Part shown: piece by piece, positions 54,090 through 62,861 of the stretch
Position numbering within the stretch: the first letter of the stretch is position 1
Layout of the letters: every line of letters begins with the position of its first letter
Origin: PALSA-1006 sp964571195
GTDB lineage: Bacteria > Pseudomonadota > Gammaproteobacteria > Burkholderiales > Gallionellaceae
NCBI GenBank assembly: GCA_964571195.1
Contig: CAZNAD010000003.1
Coordinates: 115,361 to 179,360 of the forward strand
Reading direction: 5' to 3'
Length of the DNA: 64,000 nt
The notes under the pieces: model-generated
Database searches by the model: none
Told to the model about the DNA's origin: nothing
The model's input: only the letters and a program-made list of their open reading frames with translations
Made by a program: the position numbers and the translations under genes

Positions 54090-54836
54090 ATGAGAATTGA
54101 TGACGAAGTACTGGCGGTGTTGAGCCGCGCCGAAACGGATGGGTTTGAATTGAAGCTAACCGGACAACTCGACCGAAATCTGTACGAACGCACAAACAAG
54201 GTGCTGGAAGCTGCGGGCGGTAAGTGGAACCGCAAAGCAAAAGCGCACGTTTTTGAATCTGAGGCTTTTGACAGAATTGACCAGATCATTCTGTCCGGTG
54301 AGGTTGAGATACCAAAGGACGAATTTGACTATTTCCCTTCGCCACCCGCTGTTGTGGCGCGGCTTATGGAGCTTGCTGACATTTCGCCAGGAATGCAGGT
54401 TTTAGAGCCGAGCGCAGGGCGCGGAGCTATCGCCGTGGCTTGCGCAGAGCGCGGGGCAGACGTTGACTGCGTTGAGCTCATGGAAGCCAACTACAACGCA
54501 CTATGCGCAGATGACAGGCTCAAGCGCGTGAAGCGTGGATGCTTTCTTGAGCACGGCGTGATTGAGGATTACGACCGCATCGTAATGAACCCGCCATTTG
54601 CGAAGCAGGCAGATATTAAGCATGTAACCCACGCGCTGAAATTCTTGAAGCCGGGCGGAAAGCTCGTTTCGGTAATGGCCTCAAGCGTTGGGTTCAGAGA
54701 GAACCGGCTGACAAATGAATTCCGCGACTTGATTGCGGAGCGCGGCGGACGAATCGAAGCTCTGCCAGAGGGCGCATTCAAGGAATCGGGGACGATGGTG
54801 CGGACGGTGATCGTAGAGATACCGGCAGGCATCTAA
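54090..54836 (+). CDS. adenine-type DNA methyltransferase
   Basis: 248 aa. SAM-binding motif LEPSAGRGAIAVA (motif I), then catalytic NPPF in IVMNPPFAKQ, followed by LKPGGKLVSV. Typical of N6-adenine methylases of the DUF4942-like class. The N-terminal ~80 residues form a separate helical region. AAAGGA ribosome site. Pairs with the cytosine methylase as a probable anti-restriction module. Confidence 0.8.
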   Translation: MRIDDEVLAVLSRAETDGFELKLTGQLDRNLYERTNKVLEAAGGKWNRKAKAHVFESEAFDRIDQIILSGEVEIPKDEFDYFPSPPAVVARLMELADISPGMQVLEPSAGRGAIAVACAERGADVDCVELMEANYNALCADDRLKRVKRGCFLEHGVIEDYDRIVMNPPFAKQADIKHVTHALKFLKPGGKLVSVMASSVGFRENRLTNEFRDLIAERGGRIEALPEGAFKESGTMVRTVIVEIPAGI

Positions 54837-54890
54837 CTATTGGGTGAGGCTCTTATAGAGGCCGCGAAAAATAGAAAAATTTACAGGGAT

Positions 54891-57800
54891 ATGAATATGC
54901 AGCAAGCCGCAAGTAATACCGCCACTGTATTTGCCGATGTGAAGCGTTGCGCTGATCTGGGCAAATTCATTGAGGCTCACAGCACGTCCAAGCGAACGAA
55001 GAAGGGGGCTTCTGTGTTTTTTGAGCCTGCGCCTTGTTGCGAACATAAGGATTGTTTTCACCTGTGGGAAGACGATACGAAGTTTAAGTGTCAGTCCTGC
55101 GGTGTTGGCGGTGATGTGTTCAATTTTGCTGAAGATGTGCTGGGTATGGCTAAGGGCGATGCGCTGCGGTATGTGGCGCAATGGGCAGGGGTGAAGTTGC
55201 CGGAGCGGTCTGCGCCGCGCGTTGCTGCCGATCAGTTGGTGAAGGGTGAGAACCGCGCGCAGTTGTTGCGCGAGGCGGCTGTTTTGCACTATCAGGCGGT
55301 GTTGTCTGAGCGGGCGGATGTGATGGAGTGGCTGACGGCGGCGAAGCCTGCGGGGCGCGGCCACAAGGCTGCTACGTTGAAGGCGATGGAGGTGGGTTGC
55401 GCCGACGGGAAGCTGCACGAGGTGCTGTTGAAGCAGGGGTTTACGGTCGAGGAGTTGAAGGAGTCCGGGCTGTATGCGGAGATCAAGAAAACGCCGGGGG
55501 AGTGGCGGGATTTCTTTATGCCTGGGTTGGTGATTTTTCCGCATCGCTTGCTTTCGGGTGAGGTGGCGCATTTCACGCTGAAAGACCCGGCGAAGAAGCT
55601 GGATTATCAGTTGCGCAAGGAAAACAAGCTGGAAGGGTTTTTGTTCGGGAATCAGAAGGCGATCCGTTCCGAGACTGTGATCTGCATCGAGGGGGAGAAC
55701 GATCTGGCTTCGTTCTTTGATGCGGGCTTTAAAAATGCGCTGGCCAGCCTTGGCCAATTGTCGGATGAGCAGTTGCGCTGGCTGGATACGCAGGCGAACG
55801 GTAAGACGGTTGTGACGTGGTTCGACTATGACATTAAGTGGGGTGATAACGGTCAGCCTCCTGCGGGGATGAAGTACACGCGGCGCAGTTATCAGAAGCT
55901 GTTGCGCAATACGTCGTGCAAGGTGTTGGTGGCTTCGGGGTTGATGGAGCCAGGGGAAGATCCTGACGATTGGATTCAGAAGGATTTGGAGTCGGCTCCG
56001 AAGCGCATTGCGGCGGTGTTGAAGAAGGCGATGAATCCGCTGTTGTGGGAGCTGCGGGTGATGCCTGCGGATATTCGCGATGACGCGGATGCGTGCCTGC
56101 GCTATTTGACCGAGATCGAGTTCTTTGAGTATTTGTCGCTGTTGCCGGAGTTACAGCGTGATGCGGTGATTGTGGAGATGCAGAAGCTGGGTTTTTCGCG
56201 CGATGCGGTGATGAGCGGCGTGAAGGAGAGCTACGGGCTGAAAGAGCAGATTGAGGCGGTGCTGGAGAGCCATAACGGTTCGGCGAAGTCGTTGGGTTAT
56301 CGGCGGACGGTTGCGCAGGCTGTTTGGGATTATTTCCGCCAGCGCGGGCGGTTTTTTGTGCGGGGTAGCAGGCTGTGCTTGTTTTACAAGCATGTGATGT
56401 ATGACATCGGCTCGGGCGATGCGTGGGATGCGCTGTTGCACCGCGAGGCGGGGTTGAATTCTAAGCAGGAGGAGATTCCGTTCATTGTGGCGGAGTTGAA
56501 GGCGCTGACTTTTACGCGGGGCGACCGGGTTGATGAGTCGGGCTGGATTTCGTTGCTGTCGGATGAGACGGGGCCGGTGCTGTATTTGAATTTGAGCGAT
56601 TCGGCGAACCGCATTTTGCGCTTGTCTTGCAATAGCGTGGACATCGCGGAGAACGGTACGAATCCGCATAATGTGCTGCTGGAGGAGTCGAGCCAAATGA
56701 AGGCGTTTCGCTTCGATCCCGATGTGAATATCTCGCAGGCGATGCACGGGATGAAGGCGATGGTGCTTGATAGCATGGCTTGCGACCCTTCGCAGCGGTA
56801 TCTGGTGCTGGCGTGGGCACTCTCTTCTTTCCTGATGCCGCTGACTTCGGCGAAGGCGCTGATGAAGTTGGAGGGGGGGTCTGGTTCGGGTAAGACTTCC
56901 GCCGCAGAAGTGATTTCGATGCTGTTGTATGGCGAGAATCTGGTGGGTAGATCGTCCACGGCTTCGGATTACTCCATGGCGGCGACTGAGCCGCTCATCA
57001 TCAAGGACAACCTAGAAACCGATGACATTAACCGCAACGCGCTCAATTTTCTGCTGCTGGCCGCGACCGGCGCGACGAATATCAAGCGCGAGCAGGGTAC
57101 GCAGTCTGGCGTGGTGACAGAGAAGATCAATTGCTTGGTGGCGATCACGGCCATTGAGCCTTTCAGTAAGCCGGAGTTGATTAACCGGGCTTTCATCGTG
57201 GATTTTAATAAGAAGTGGCAGCGGATTGATTTCGTGGCCACAGCCAACGCTCGCGAGCTGAAGGCGAAGCGCGATGAGATGTTGTCGGCGTGGCTGTTGC
57301 TGCTGGCCGAGAAGGTGCTGCCATCGCTGAAAGACCAAGGCAAGATTATTCAGTACATCCGCGAGCACCATAAGGATTTCAGCAAGGACCGCGTGTCGGA
57401 GTTTATGGCGCTGCTGGTGTTGATCGTCCGCGCCCTGCTCCACTACATGCCGCTGTCGAACGATTTGAAGCTGGATGCGGGTAGTCGCGTGCCGGAGTAC
57501 GTGTTGCTGGATGCGTGGATTAAATACCAGAACGAGCACAGCCGGGCGATTGAGCAAGGCACTAATGCGGTGTTGCAGTTGATCGACGGGCTGCGCCGGG
57601 TGTTTTTGATCGACTACAGCCGCAAGGAATCGGAGGCGGTGGACGCTAATGGGGTTTTCGGTCAGAACCAAAGAAAGCTGTGGGTTGAGATGCTGGGGGT
57701 GATGGTCTGGCGCGAGGAAATCCCCGAGATCGACAACCCGCTCAAGAATCGGCAGACATTCTATTTTGATGCGGGTACGCAGGATTTGCTGGCGATGCTG

Positions 57801-57980
57801 AGCCGCTATGGCCGCGAGTATGGGGTGAAGGTGCCATTCACCAATGCGCGACAGCTTGGCGTGCGTATATCGAACGAGCTGGACACGCTGAAACGGGCGG
57901 GATGGATGCCGAACCCGCTGAAGGTGGTGAACGGAAACCGCATCACGCGGTGGCAGTGGACAGACGGAGTTGAAGAATGA
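54891..57980 (+). CDS. phage primase-helicase
   Basis: 1029 aa starting at MNMQQAASNT. An N-terminal CHC2-type zinc finger (CCEHKDC...CQSCG, residues ~49-70) is followed by a Toprim domain (ICIEGENDLASF near residue 264, with FDYD later), a linker, and a superfamily 3/D5-like ATPase with Walker A EGGSGSGKTS near residue 660. Replicates phage DNA; immediately upstream of the iteron region. A TTG at 54,840 extends the frame but is less likely. Confidence 0.85.
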   Translation: MNMQQAASNTATVFADVKRCADLGKFIEAHSTSKRTKKGASVFFEPAPCCEHKDCFHLWEDDTKFKCQSCGVGGDVFNFAEDVLGMAKGDALRYVAQWAGVKLPERSAPRVAADQLVKGENRAQLLREAAVLHYQAVLSERADVMEWLTAAKPAGRGHKAATLKAMEVGCADGKLHEVLLKQGFTVEELKESGLYAEIKKTPGEWRDFFMPGLVIFPHRLLSGEVAHFTLKDPAKKLDYQLRKENKLEGFLFGNQKAIRSETVICIEGENDLASFFDAGFKNALASLGQLSDEQLRWLDTQANGKTVVTWFDYDIKWGDNGQPPAGMKYTRRSYQKLLRNTSCKVLVASGLMEPGEDPDDWIQKDLESAPKRIAAVLKKAMNPLLWELRVMPADIRDDADACLRYLTEIEFFEYLSLLPELQRDAVIVEMQKLGFSRDAVMSGVKESYGLKEQIEAVLESHNGSAKSLGYRRTVAQAVWDYFRQRGRFFVRGSRLCLFYKHVMYDIGSGDAWDALLHREAGLNSKQEEIPFIVAELKALTFTRGDRVDESGWISLLSDETGPVLYLNLSDSANRILRLSCNSVDIAENGTNPHNVLLEESSQMKAFRFDPDVNISQAMHGMKAMVLDSMACDPSQRYLVLAWALSSFLMPLTSAKALMKLEGGSGSGKTSAAEVISMLLYGENLVGRSSTASDYSMAATEPLIIKDNLETDDINRNALNFLLLAATGATNIKREQGTQSGVVTEKINCLVAITAIEPFSKPELINRAFIVDFNKKWQRIDFVATANARELKAKRDEMLSAWLLLLAEKVLPSLKDQGKIIQYIREHHKDFSKDRVSEFMALLVLIVRALLHYMPLSNDLKLDAGSRVPEYVLLDAWIKYQNEHSRAIEQGTNAVLQLIDGLRRVFLIDYSRKESEAVDANGVFGQNQRKLWVEMLGVMVWREEIPEIDNPLKNRQTFYFDAGTQDLLAMLSRYGREYGVKVPFTNARQLGVRISNELDTLKRAGWMPNPLKVVNGNRITRWQWTDGVEE

Positions 57981-58119
57981 CAAAACCTGAAAACGCCCTT
58001 CTCTCCGCGCCGAAGGCGCGGCAGACATTTAAGCGATGGGGGGGGCACAAGCGAGGATTCAGCAATTTCCCCCTGATTTTTGGCTGTTTTGAAGCTGTTT
58101 GGCAGATACCTCTCCACAG

Positions 58120-58388
58120 CTTGCACCTTTGCACCTTATATATATTAAATATTTGATTAAATTTGTATATTTACGGGTGCAAGTGAGGGTGCAAGCGTGG
58201 TGCTGCGGGTGCAAGTTGGGTGCAAGTTGGGTTGTTGTTCAAGGCGTCTTGCACCCTTCAATTGGCTGTTTTTAAAGGTTATTGGATAAAGGTGCAAGAG
58301 GGTGTATTCAGGTCGTTTTTTCACTTGCACCTATAGGTAAAGCTTATATCGGCGCTGGTTTTGTGCGATTCGGGTGCAAAGGTGCAAG
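58120..58388. repeat. iteron array, putative prophage replication origin
   Basis: GGTGCAAG or its complement occurs nine times: at 58,120(-), 58,176, 58,188, 58,208, 58,219, 58,248(-), 58,291, 58,324(-), 58,381. GGTGCAAA occurs at 58,128(-) and 58,373. An AT-rich tract (58,137-58,172) next to the first cluster could be the unwinding element. It fills the 434-base gap between the primase-helicase and the next recombinase. No gene is seen in this gap. Confidence 0.7.
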
Positions 58389-58414
58389 TTGTGGAATGGT
58401 GTTGGGGTAGATAA

Positions 58415-59422
58415 ATGAATGAGTTGATCGAGTCGTTTCTGGAATTCAAACAGCACAACGCCGGGCGATCTGAGCGGACGGTGCAGGTGTATCGGCTGGC
58501 GCTTTCGCGGTTGGTGGAGTTTTGCACGGCAAACAAGATTGAGCTGCTGTCGGTGACGCATCAGGAGTTGGTGGTGTTCGCCGGAATCTGGCTGCATAAG
58601 CGCGGGTTGTCTGATCCGGTGAGCCGCAGGCCGCACGTTGCTGCTGTGCGTGAGTTCTTCCGGTGGTTGTTGGATAACAAGCATGTGCGGGGTAATCCGG
58701 CGGAGGGTCTGCCCTACCCTAAGTCGGGGCGGAAGATCCCGCGTGTGATGACTCTGGGGAGTGCTGAGAAGTTGATGTGGGCACCGGATTTCACCACGTT
58801 CGAGGGGGTGCGCGATGGCGCGATGCTGGGGCTGTTGATGGGTTGCGGGTTGCGCGCTTCGGGTTTGGTGAATCTGAATGTGGGGAATGTGACTGAGGAT
58901 CTGATCGATGGGAAGGTGCGCTTGATTTTGAAGGTGACTGAGAAGGGCAGCAAGGAACGCCGCCTGCCCGTTCCGCCTGAGGCCGATATGTTGCTGCGCT
59001 TGTATATGGCGCATGAAGAGTTGAAGTCGATTGATCGGTTGCTTGCGAGCGGTGACCAGGTGCTGTTTGTGAGCACGATGAATCGCACTTGTACGGTTGA
59101 TGAGTATCGAGGTGAGCGCCGCCGGTTGAATCGCCGGGCGGTGTTGGAGATGGTGGCTAAGTACGGGCAGCGCGCGGGCATACCAGCTGAGCAGTTGCAT
59201 CCGCATGCGATGCGCCATTTGTTCGGCACTGAGTTGATCGAGGACAACGTGAACATGCTGAGTGCTCAAGCGTTGATGGGCCACGATGACCCGAGCAGCA
59301 CGAAGATTTACACGCACATTGCGATGCGCAGCCTGACGCGAGAAATCGACCGCGCCAATCCGCTGGCCAAGATGCGCACGCCTGTTGGCGATCTGCTGAA
59401 GCAATTAAACAGTAAGGGTTGA
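58415..59422 (+). CDS. XerC/D-like tyrosine recombinase
   Basis: 335 aa with both domains. The N-terminal SAM-like core-binding domain begins LIESFLEFKQHNAGRSERTVQ. Catalytic residues: Arg in GCGLRASGLVNL, HAMRHLF, GHDDPSSTKIYTHI (Tyr). It starts 27 bases after the last iteron, so it may resolve replicated DNA or circles, in addition to the dedicated integrase at 61,595. Confidence 0.85.
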   Translation: MNELIESFLEFKQHNAGRSERTVQVYRLALSRLVEFCTANKIELLSVTHQELVVFAGIWLHKRGLSDPVSRRPHVAAVREFFRWLLDNKHVRGNPAEGLPYPKSGRKIPRVMTLGSAEKLMWAPDFTTFEGVRDGAMLGLLMGCGLRASGLVNLNVGNVTEDLIDGKVRLILKVTEKGSKERRLPVPPEADMLLRLYMAHEELKSIDRLLASGDQVLFVSTMNRTCTVDEYRGERRRLNRRAVLEMVAKYGQRAGIPAEQLHPHAMRHLFGTELIEDNVNMLSAQALMGHDDPSSTKIYTHIAMRSLTREIDRANPLAKMRTPVGDLLKQLNSKG

Positions 59423-59863
59423 AGGTAAGCGCCGCGAAGGGTGCGCCGAATCGGATTCGACCCGTCGCAGGCTGGCGCAACCCTCATAAGGGGAGGCAGC
59501 GAGATAGATTAAAACCTATAGAAACCGTGTAGGTATTGGGCGCAGTGAAGCGGCTGTGCGAGGGCTGCAACTAGGCTTGAAAACGGGCTAAAACAGTCTG
59601 CCGGACGCAACTGTTTAACTTCGTGATCTGGGTAGAAAGCGAAATTGATACACGTAGCAACAAGGGGAAGACGATGCATATCACGCATGAAATACGAAGT
59701 TCAGAGCGCGGAATTGCCACACCATGCGCACCCATCTTGAGTGGGTGGGGGGTCGGCATGCCCTTCCCTCGCCCAGCCCACGGGGGGGTGGGTACTTATC
59801 CATATAGCCCATTTCAACCTTTTGGATACAACGCTAAAAATTTCGCCGAAAAAATTTCGGCGA
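59423..59863. other. ~440-bp non-coding region after the XerC/D-like gene
   Basis: Contains a near-dyad CGAATC-G-GATTCG (59,447-59,459), GC-rich inverted patches around 59,740-59,795, and a perfect inverted repeat TCGCCGAAA-AAA-TTTCGGCGA at about 59,843-59,863 immediately before the -35 of the next promoter. No convincing gene. Confidence 0.5.
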
Positions 59864-59892
59864 TTGACAAGCAACCCGAGCGCGCTTATTCT
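59864..59892 (+). promoter_or_regulatory. sigma70 promoter of leader copy 2
   Basis: TTGACA (59,864-59,869), exactly 17 bases, TATTCT (59,887-59,892). A 21-base perfect inverted repeat abuts the -35 element on its upstream side and could be an operator. Confidence 0.75.
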
Positions 59893-59894
59893 TC

Positions 59895-59985
59895 GACCGC
59901 TGGCACACATTGCCAGTCGAGGTTGAAAGCTCGGGAAATAGGCGGACAAGCCGCCAGCAATGCGGCTTTTTTCACGTCCGTCATC
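59895..59985 (+). ncRNA. structured leader copy 2
   Basis: Hairpin CTGGCA-CACAT-TGCCAG (59,900-59,916) at the expected transcript start. Then GGCGG-ACAAG-CCGCC (59,941-59,955) and the mutually exclusive GCCGC-CAGCAAT-GCGGC-TTTTTT (59,950-59,972). An outer pairing GGCGGAC/GTCCGTC encloses the latter. GCAATG in the terminator loop is complementary to CATTGC in the first hairpin. Copy 3 keeps all these features. Confidence 0.6.
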
Positions 59986-60129
59986 ACTGCAACCCTGTTT
60001 GGGCGGCGTGTGAGGGGTGGCGCAAGCCACGCCGGTTCCTATTCCCGGTCTTTCAATCCTCGCACTGCCGCCCTCCTATGTTTGAAAGCATGCGAGGCCG
60101 GCTTAACCAAACCGAATAGGAGCCTCGCC

Positions 60130-60357
60130 ATGTCCAAAGCATCCTCACGTCTTCAGCTCGTCGAACAAACCCCCGTCAACGAAGCCACTGCTCGTCTGAG
60201 CATGGCTAGCAGTGCGCTCAATGGATTCGCCAACTTGCTTTTCTGCTATGACAACTCGGTCGAACTCAAGGCAGGGGAACTCGCTAACTTGCTTGAGCCT
60301 ATCCGCATGGAAGTAGCGGCAGCGCTGGACGAATTAAGGACGGTGAAAACAGAATGA
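60130..60357 (+). CDS. 75-aa protein, paralogue A
   Basis: MSKASSRLQLVEQTPVNEATARL..., predicted helical, ending LLEPIRMEVAAALDELRTVKTE. It is the same length as, and nearly identical to, the protein at 62,862. The open frame extends upstream through the leader and the upstream amino acids are also similar in both copies, so a longer product is possible. ATGA overlap with the HNH gene. Function unknown. Confidence 0.6.
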   Translation: MSKASSRLQLVEQTPVNEATARLSMASSALNGFANLLFCYDNSVELKAGELANLLEPIRMEVAAALDELRTVKTE

Positions 60358-60920
60358 ACCTGACAACCGCAGAAAAAGACCGAATAGCACTGCGCCTGAT
60401 CGTCGAAGGAAAGTATTCCGTCACGATGGATGGAAAGGTTTTCAGCGAGAACTATCAAGGCTGGACGGGAGAGCGTGTGGAGTTGAGCCAAAAGACAGGG
60501 GCAAAAGGCTATCGGTCTGTGACGCTGCGAGTTGATGGAAAGAAAACCTATTTTTATGTGCATCGGCTTGTCGCGCTATCTTTCCTTGGAAAGCCTGATG
60601 ACAATTTTCAGATCAACCATAAAAACGGAAAAAAGCAGGATAACCGTGTTGAAAATCTTGAATGGGTAACGCCAGCGGAAAACATGAGTCATGCAAGGAA
60701 CGCGGGGCTTATAGAAATACCCAAAGGCGAACAGCATTACAAGGCAACCCTTACCGAACAGCAAGTAAAAGAAATTTTAGAGCTGCTGCAAGACGGGAAA
60801 ATTACGAAACGCGGGATAGAGCGTAAATATGGGGTTGGGCGCGGTGTTGTGACCGCGATTGCAAGCGGAAAAAGCTGGAAACACATCACTAAAAAAGGTG
60901 GAGTTGATGATGAAAAATAA
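60354..60920 (+). CDS. HNH endonuclease (homing-type)
   Basis: 188 aa. FYVHRLVALSFLGKPDDN then NHKNGKKQDNRVENLEWVT is the HNH_3 core of phage homing endonucleases; a C-terminal helix-turn-helix-like region (EQQVKEILELLQDGKITKRGIERKYGVG) could bind DNA. Freestanding, in the lysogeny module. Confidence 0.85.
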   Translation: MNLTTAEKDRIALRLIVEGKYSVTMDGKVFSENYQGWTGERVELSQKTGAKGYRSVTLRVDGKKTYFYVHRLVALSFLGKPDDNFQINHKNGKKQDNRVENLEWVTPAENMSHARNAGLIEIPKGEQHYKATLTEQQVKEILELLQDGKITKRGIERKYGVGRGVVTAIASGKSWKHITKKGGVDDEK

Positions 60921-61413
60921 CAATCACGATCATTGTCAGCTCGAAATGTTTGAGGGGGTGGCAGGTCGGCAGATCAACCACCATAAATTGCGTCGCCGGG
61001 GAGGCTACCAGCGTACAGGAGACCCTTCAAACTTTGATCAGAGCGCGGAAAAAAATTCGCGCGATGCGCGAATGAATGAACTGCGCGCGATGGGATTACA
61101 GCAGCATTGGTTGAAAATTGCCGACGAGATCGGCGTGGATGAGTTTTTGAAAATTTGGAGGATTTTGGATCGTGAGTTGCAATCCGGCGAATCGTCCAGC
61201 AGCGGCAGGCTGATCGTTCCTCTGCGGCTCTATTCAACCTACCTGCGCTATCAGCGCAATCGTTACATCGAATCGCTCGCAAACGAAGGAAATCCCCCCC
61301 GGATCATACGAAGAAAACTGATGACGCTGCTACATGAAAAAATCAGCATTCGTAACATTTTGGCAGTGATTAAAAAATGCCACGATGCCGCGCCGGAGCG
61401 TTCACAGTCCTGA
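60907..61413 (+). CDS. phage protein of unknown function
   Basis: 168 aa (MMKNNNHDHCQLEMFEGVAGRQINHHKL...), overlapping the HNH gene by 14 bases. Basic and helical in its C-terminal half (RRKLMTLLHEKISIRNILAVI). No family recognised. Confidence 0.5.
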   Translation: MMKNNNHDHCQLEMFEGVAGRQINHHKLRRRGGYQRTGDPSNFDQSAEKNSRDARMNELRAMGLQQHWLKIADEIGVDEFLKIWRILDRELQSGESSSSGRLIVPLRLYSTYLRYQRNRYIESLANEGNPPRIIRRKLMTLLHEKISIRNILAVIKKCHDAAPERSQS

Positions 61414-61415
61414 TT

Positions 61416-61751
61416 ATGAGCACGCTTGGACTGCATTCGGCAGCTACCCTCCTCCGCCTGCACCCGGAAACCCTTCGGCAAAAAGCCGCAGCAAGGGAAA
61501 TACCGGGTGCGAAAATCGGGCGCGAGTGGGTATTTATCGAAGCCGATCTGATTGACCACATACGCGGGCAGTACGCACCGAAGGAAGAAATCCAATGTCG
61601 CTCTACAAAGATAAAAAATCACCGCACTGGAATATCAGCATCACGGTCAACGGACAGCGAATTAGACGAAGCACTGGCACAGACGATAAGAAGAAAGCCC
61701 AGCGAATCCACGATGAAATTAAGGCTGATCTCTGGCAGCAAAGAGACTTAG
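61416..61751 (+). CDS. excisionase-like helix-turn-helix protein
   Basis: 111 aa starting MSTLGLHSAATLLRLHPETLRQKAAAREIPGAKIGREWVF, a MerR/AlpA-type winged helix (HTH_17) as in many phage excisionases. Only the first ~65 residues look folded; the rest overlaps the integrase start in another frame by 157 bases. Likely Xis, expressed with the integrase. Confidence 0.65.
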   Translation: MSTLGLHSAATLLRLHPETLRQKAAAREIPGAKIGREWVFIEADLIDHIRGQYAPKEEIQCRSTKIKNHRTGISASRSTDSELDEALAQTIRRKPSESTMKLRLISGSKET

Positions 61752-62602
61752 GCTACACATGGAAGAAAGCCATGGTGGACTGGCTGACTCACGAACCACG
61801 CGATGCATCGGACGCATACAGGCTGCGAGCTTTTGCCATGCCCAATATGCCGCTTAGTGAAATTACCGCACCGATGATTCAGAAATACATCACCGGAGCG
61901 CCTGCAACATACAACCGAACAGCTAACCTCATCACCGCCATACTTAACCTCGCAAAGCGAAATGGAAAACTAGAAGAGGTTCCGACTATCGAGAGAAAGA
62001 AGGTATCGCAGTCGCGCATTCGATGGCTTACACAGGAAGAGTGGAAGCGCCTAGATGCGCAACTCCCTCCGCACCTACAGCCGCTTGCACGCTTCTCTGT
62101 TGCCACTGGATTGCGCCAAGGAAATGCTACGCACCTAGAGTGGTCACAGGTCGATCTACGCCGAAAAATCGCATGGATACACGCCGACCAAGCCAAGGCA
62201 CGAAAGCCGATAGGGATACCCCTTTCGGATGATGCAGTCGAAGTGTTACGCGGACAGATCGGTCAGTCAGATGTTTGGGTATTCCCCTACAAAGGAAAAC
62301 CTCTTGGACAAATCAAGTCAGCATGGGGAAAAGCGTTGAAGCGCGCCGGACTTGGGCATTACGAGAAAGTCGGAGACAAAGAGGTATTCATCAGCAACTT
62401 CCGCTGGCACGATCTCCGTCACACCTGGGCAACCTGGCACGTACAGTCCGGCACCCCGCTGGAGGTGCTGCAAAAGCTCGGCGGCTGGGCAAGCTACTCG
62501 ATGGTTTTGAATTACGCCCACCTCGCCCCAGACCACCTTGCGGGGTATGCCAACAACGCAAAGCCGTACAGCCCGCGCACAGAACAATCAGAGTGCGCTT
62601 GA
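61595..62602 (+). CDS. int: phage integrase (tyrosine recombinase)
   Basis: 335 aa. N-terminal arm-binding domain (LYKDKKSPHWNISITVNGQRIRRS), SAM-like core-binding domain, then the catalytic domain: Arg in TGLRQGNATHL, HDLRHTWATW, GGWASYSMVLNYAHL (Tyr). It lies 1.3 kb from attR and should integrate the phage at tRNA-Val. The arm domain resembles two repeats in the protein at 63,086. Confidence 0.93.
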   Translation: MSLYKDKKSPHWNISITVNGQRIRRSTGTDDKKKAQRIHDEIKADLWQQRDLGYTWKKAMVDWLTHEPRDASDAYRLRAFAMPNMPLSEITAPMIQKYITGAPATYNRTANLITAILNLAKRNGKLEEVPTIERKKVSQSRIRWLTQEEWKRLDAQLPPHLQPLARFSVATGLRQGNATHLEWSQVDLRRKIAWIHADQAKARKPIGIPLSDDAVEVLRGQIGQSDVWVFPYKGKPLGQIKSAWGKALKRAGLGHYEKVGDKEVFISNFRWHDLRHTWATWHVQSGTPLEVLQKLGGWASYSMVLNYAHLAPDHLAGYANNAKPYSPRTEQSECA

Positions 62603-62627
62603 CATGCAGTTGCTCCCGCCCTATCCT
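62599..62627 (+). promoter_or_regulatory. sigma70 promoter of leader copy 3
   Basis: TTGACA (62,599-62,604), exactly 17 bases, TATCCT (62,622-62,627). The -35 overlaps the integrase stop codon. Confidence 0.7.
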
Positions 62628-62629
62628 GC

Positions 62630-62720
62630 GACCGCTGGCACATATTGCCAGTCGAGTTTTGCAGCTCGGATACAAGGCGGACAAGCCGCCAGCAATGCGG
62701 CTATTTTTACGTCCGTCAAC
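62630..62720 (+). ncRNA. structured leader copy 3
   Basis: Same elements in the same order as copy 2: CTGGCA-CATAT-TGCCAG (62,635-62,651), GGCGG-ACAAG-CCGCC (62,676-62,690), GCCGC-CAGCAAT-GCGGC then TATTTTT (62,685-62,708), then ACGTCCGTC. Base changes relative to copy 2 fall mainly outside the stems. The whole stretch to 62,861 is non-coding or an extended N-terminus. Confidence 0.6.
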
Positions 62721-62861
62721 ACAGCAACCCTTTTGGGCGGCCTGTGTGGGGCGCTTCGGCGCGCCGGTTCCTTGTTCCGGTCTGCAAACCCGCACTGTGC
62801 CGCCCTCCTTCATTTTGCAGTGAGCGAGCGCGGCTTAACCAAGCCAACAAGGAGTCTCGCC

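Noticed and set aside
54840..54890. Longer N-terminus of the primase-helicase from TTG
   Set aside because: Weak start, no good ribosome site, and an ATG with a better context lies 51 bases downstream.
57012..58028. Minus-strand ORF opposite the primase-helicase
   Set aside because: Antisense shadow in a high-GC gene, with no recognisable motif.
58120..58388. CRISPR-like array
   Set aside because: Repeat units are only 8 bp, occur in both orientations and have irregular spacing; iterons fit better.
62391..62813. Minus-strand ORF across the integrase end and leader copy 3
   Set aside because: Part of it is similar to the antisense of leader copy 2, but this follows from conserved leader sequence; no independent evidence of translation.
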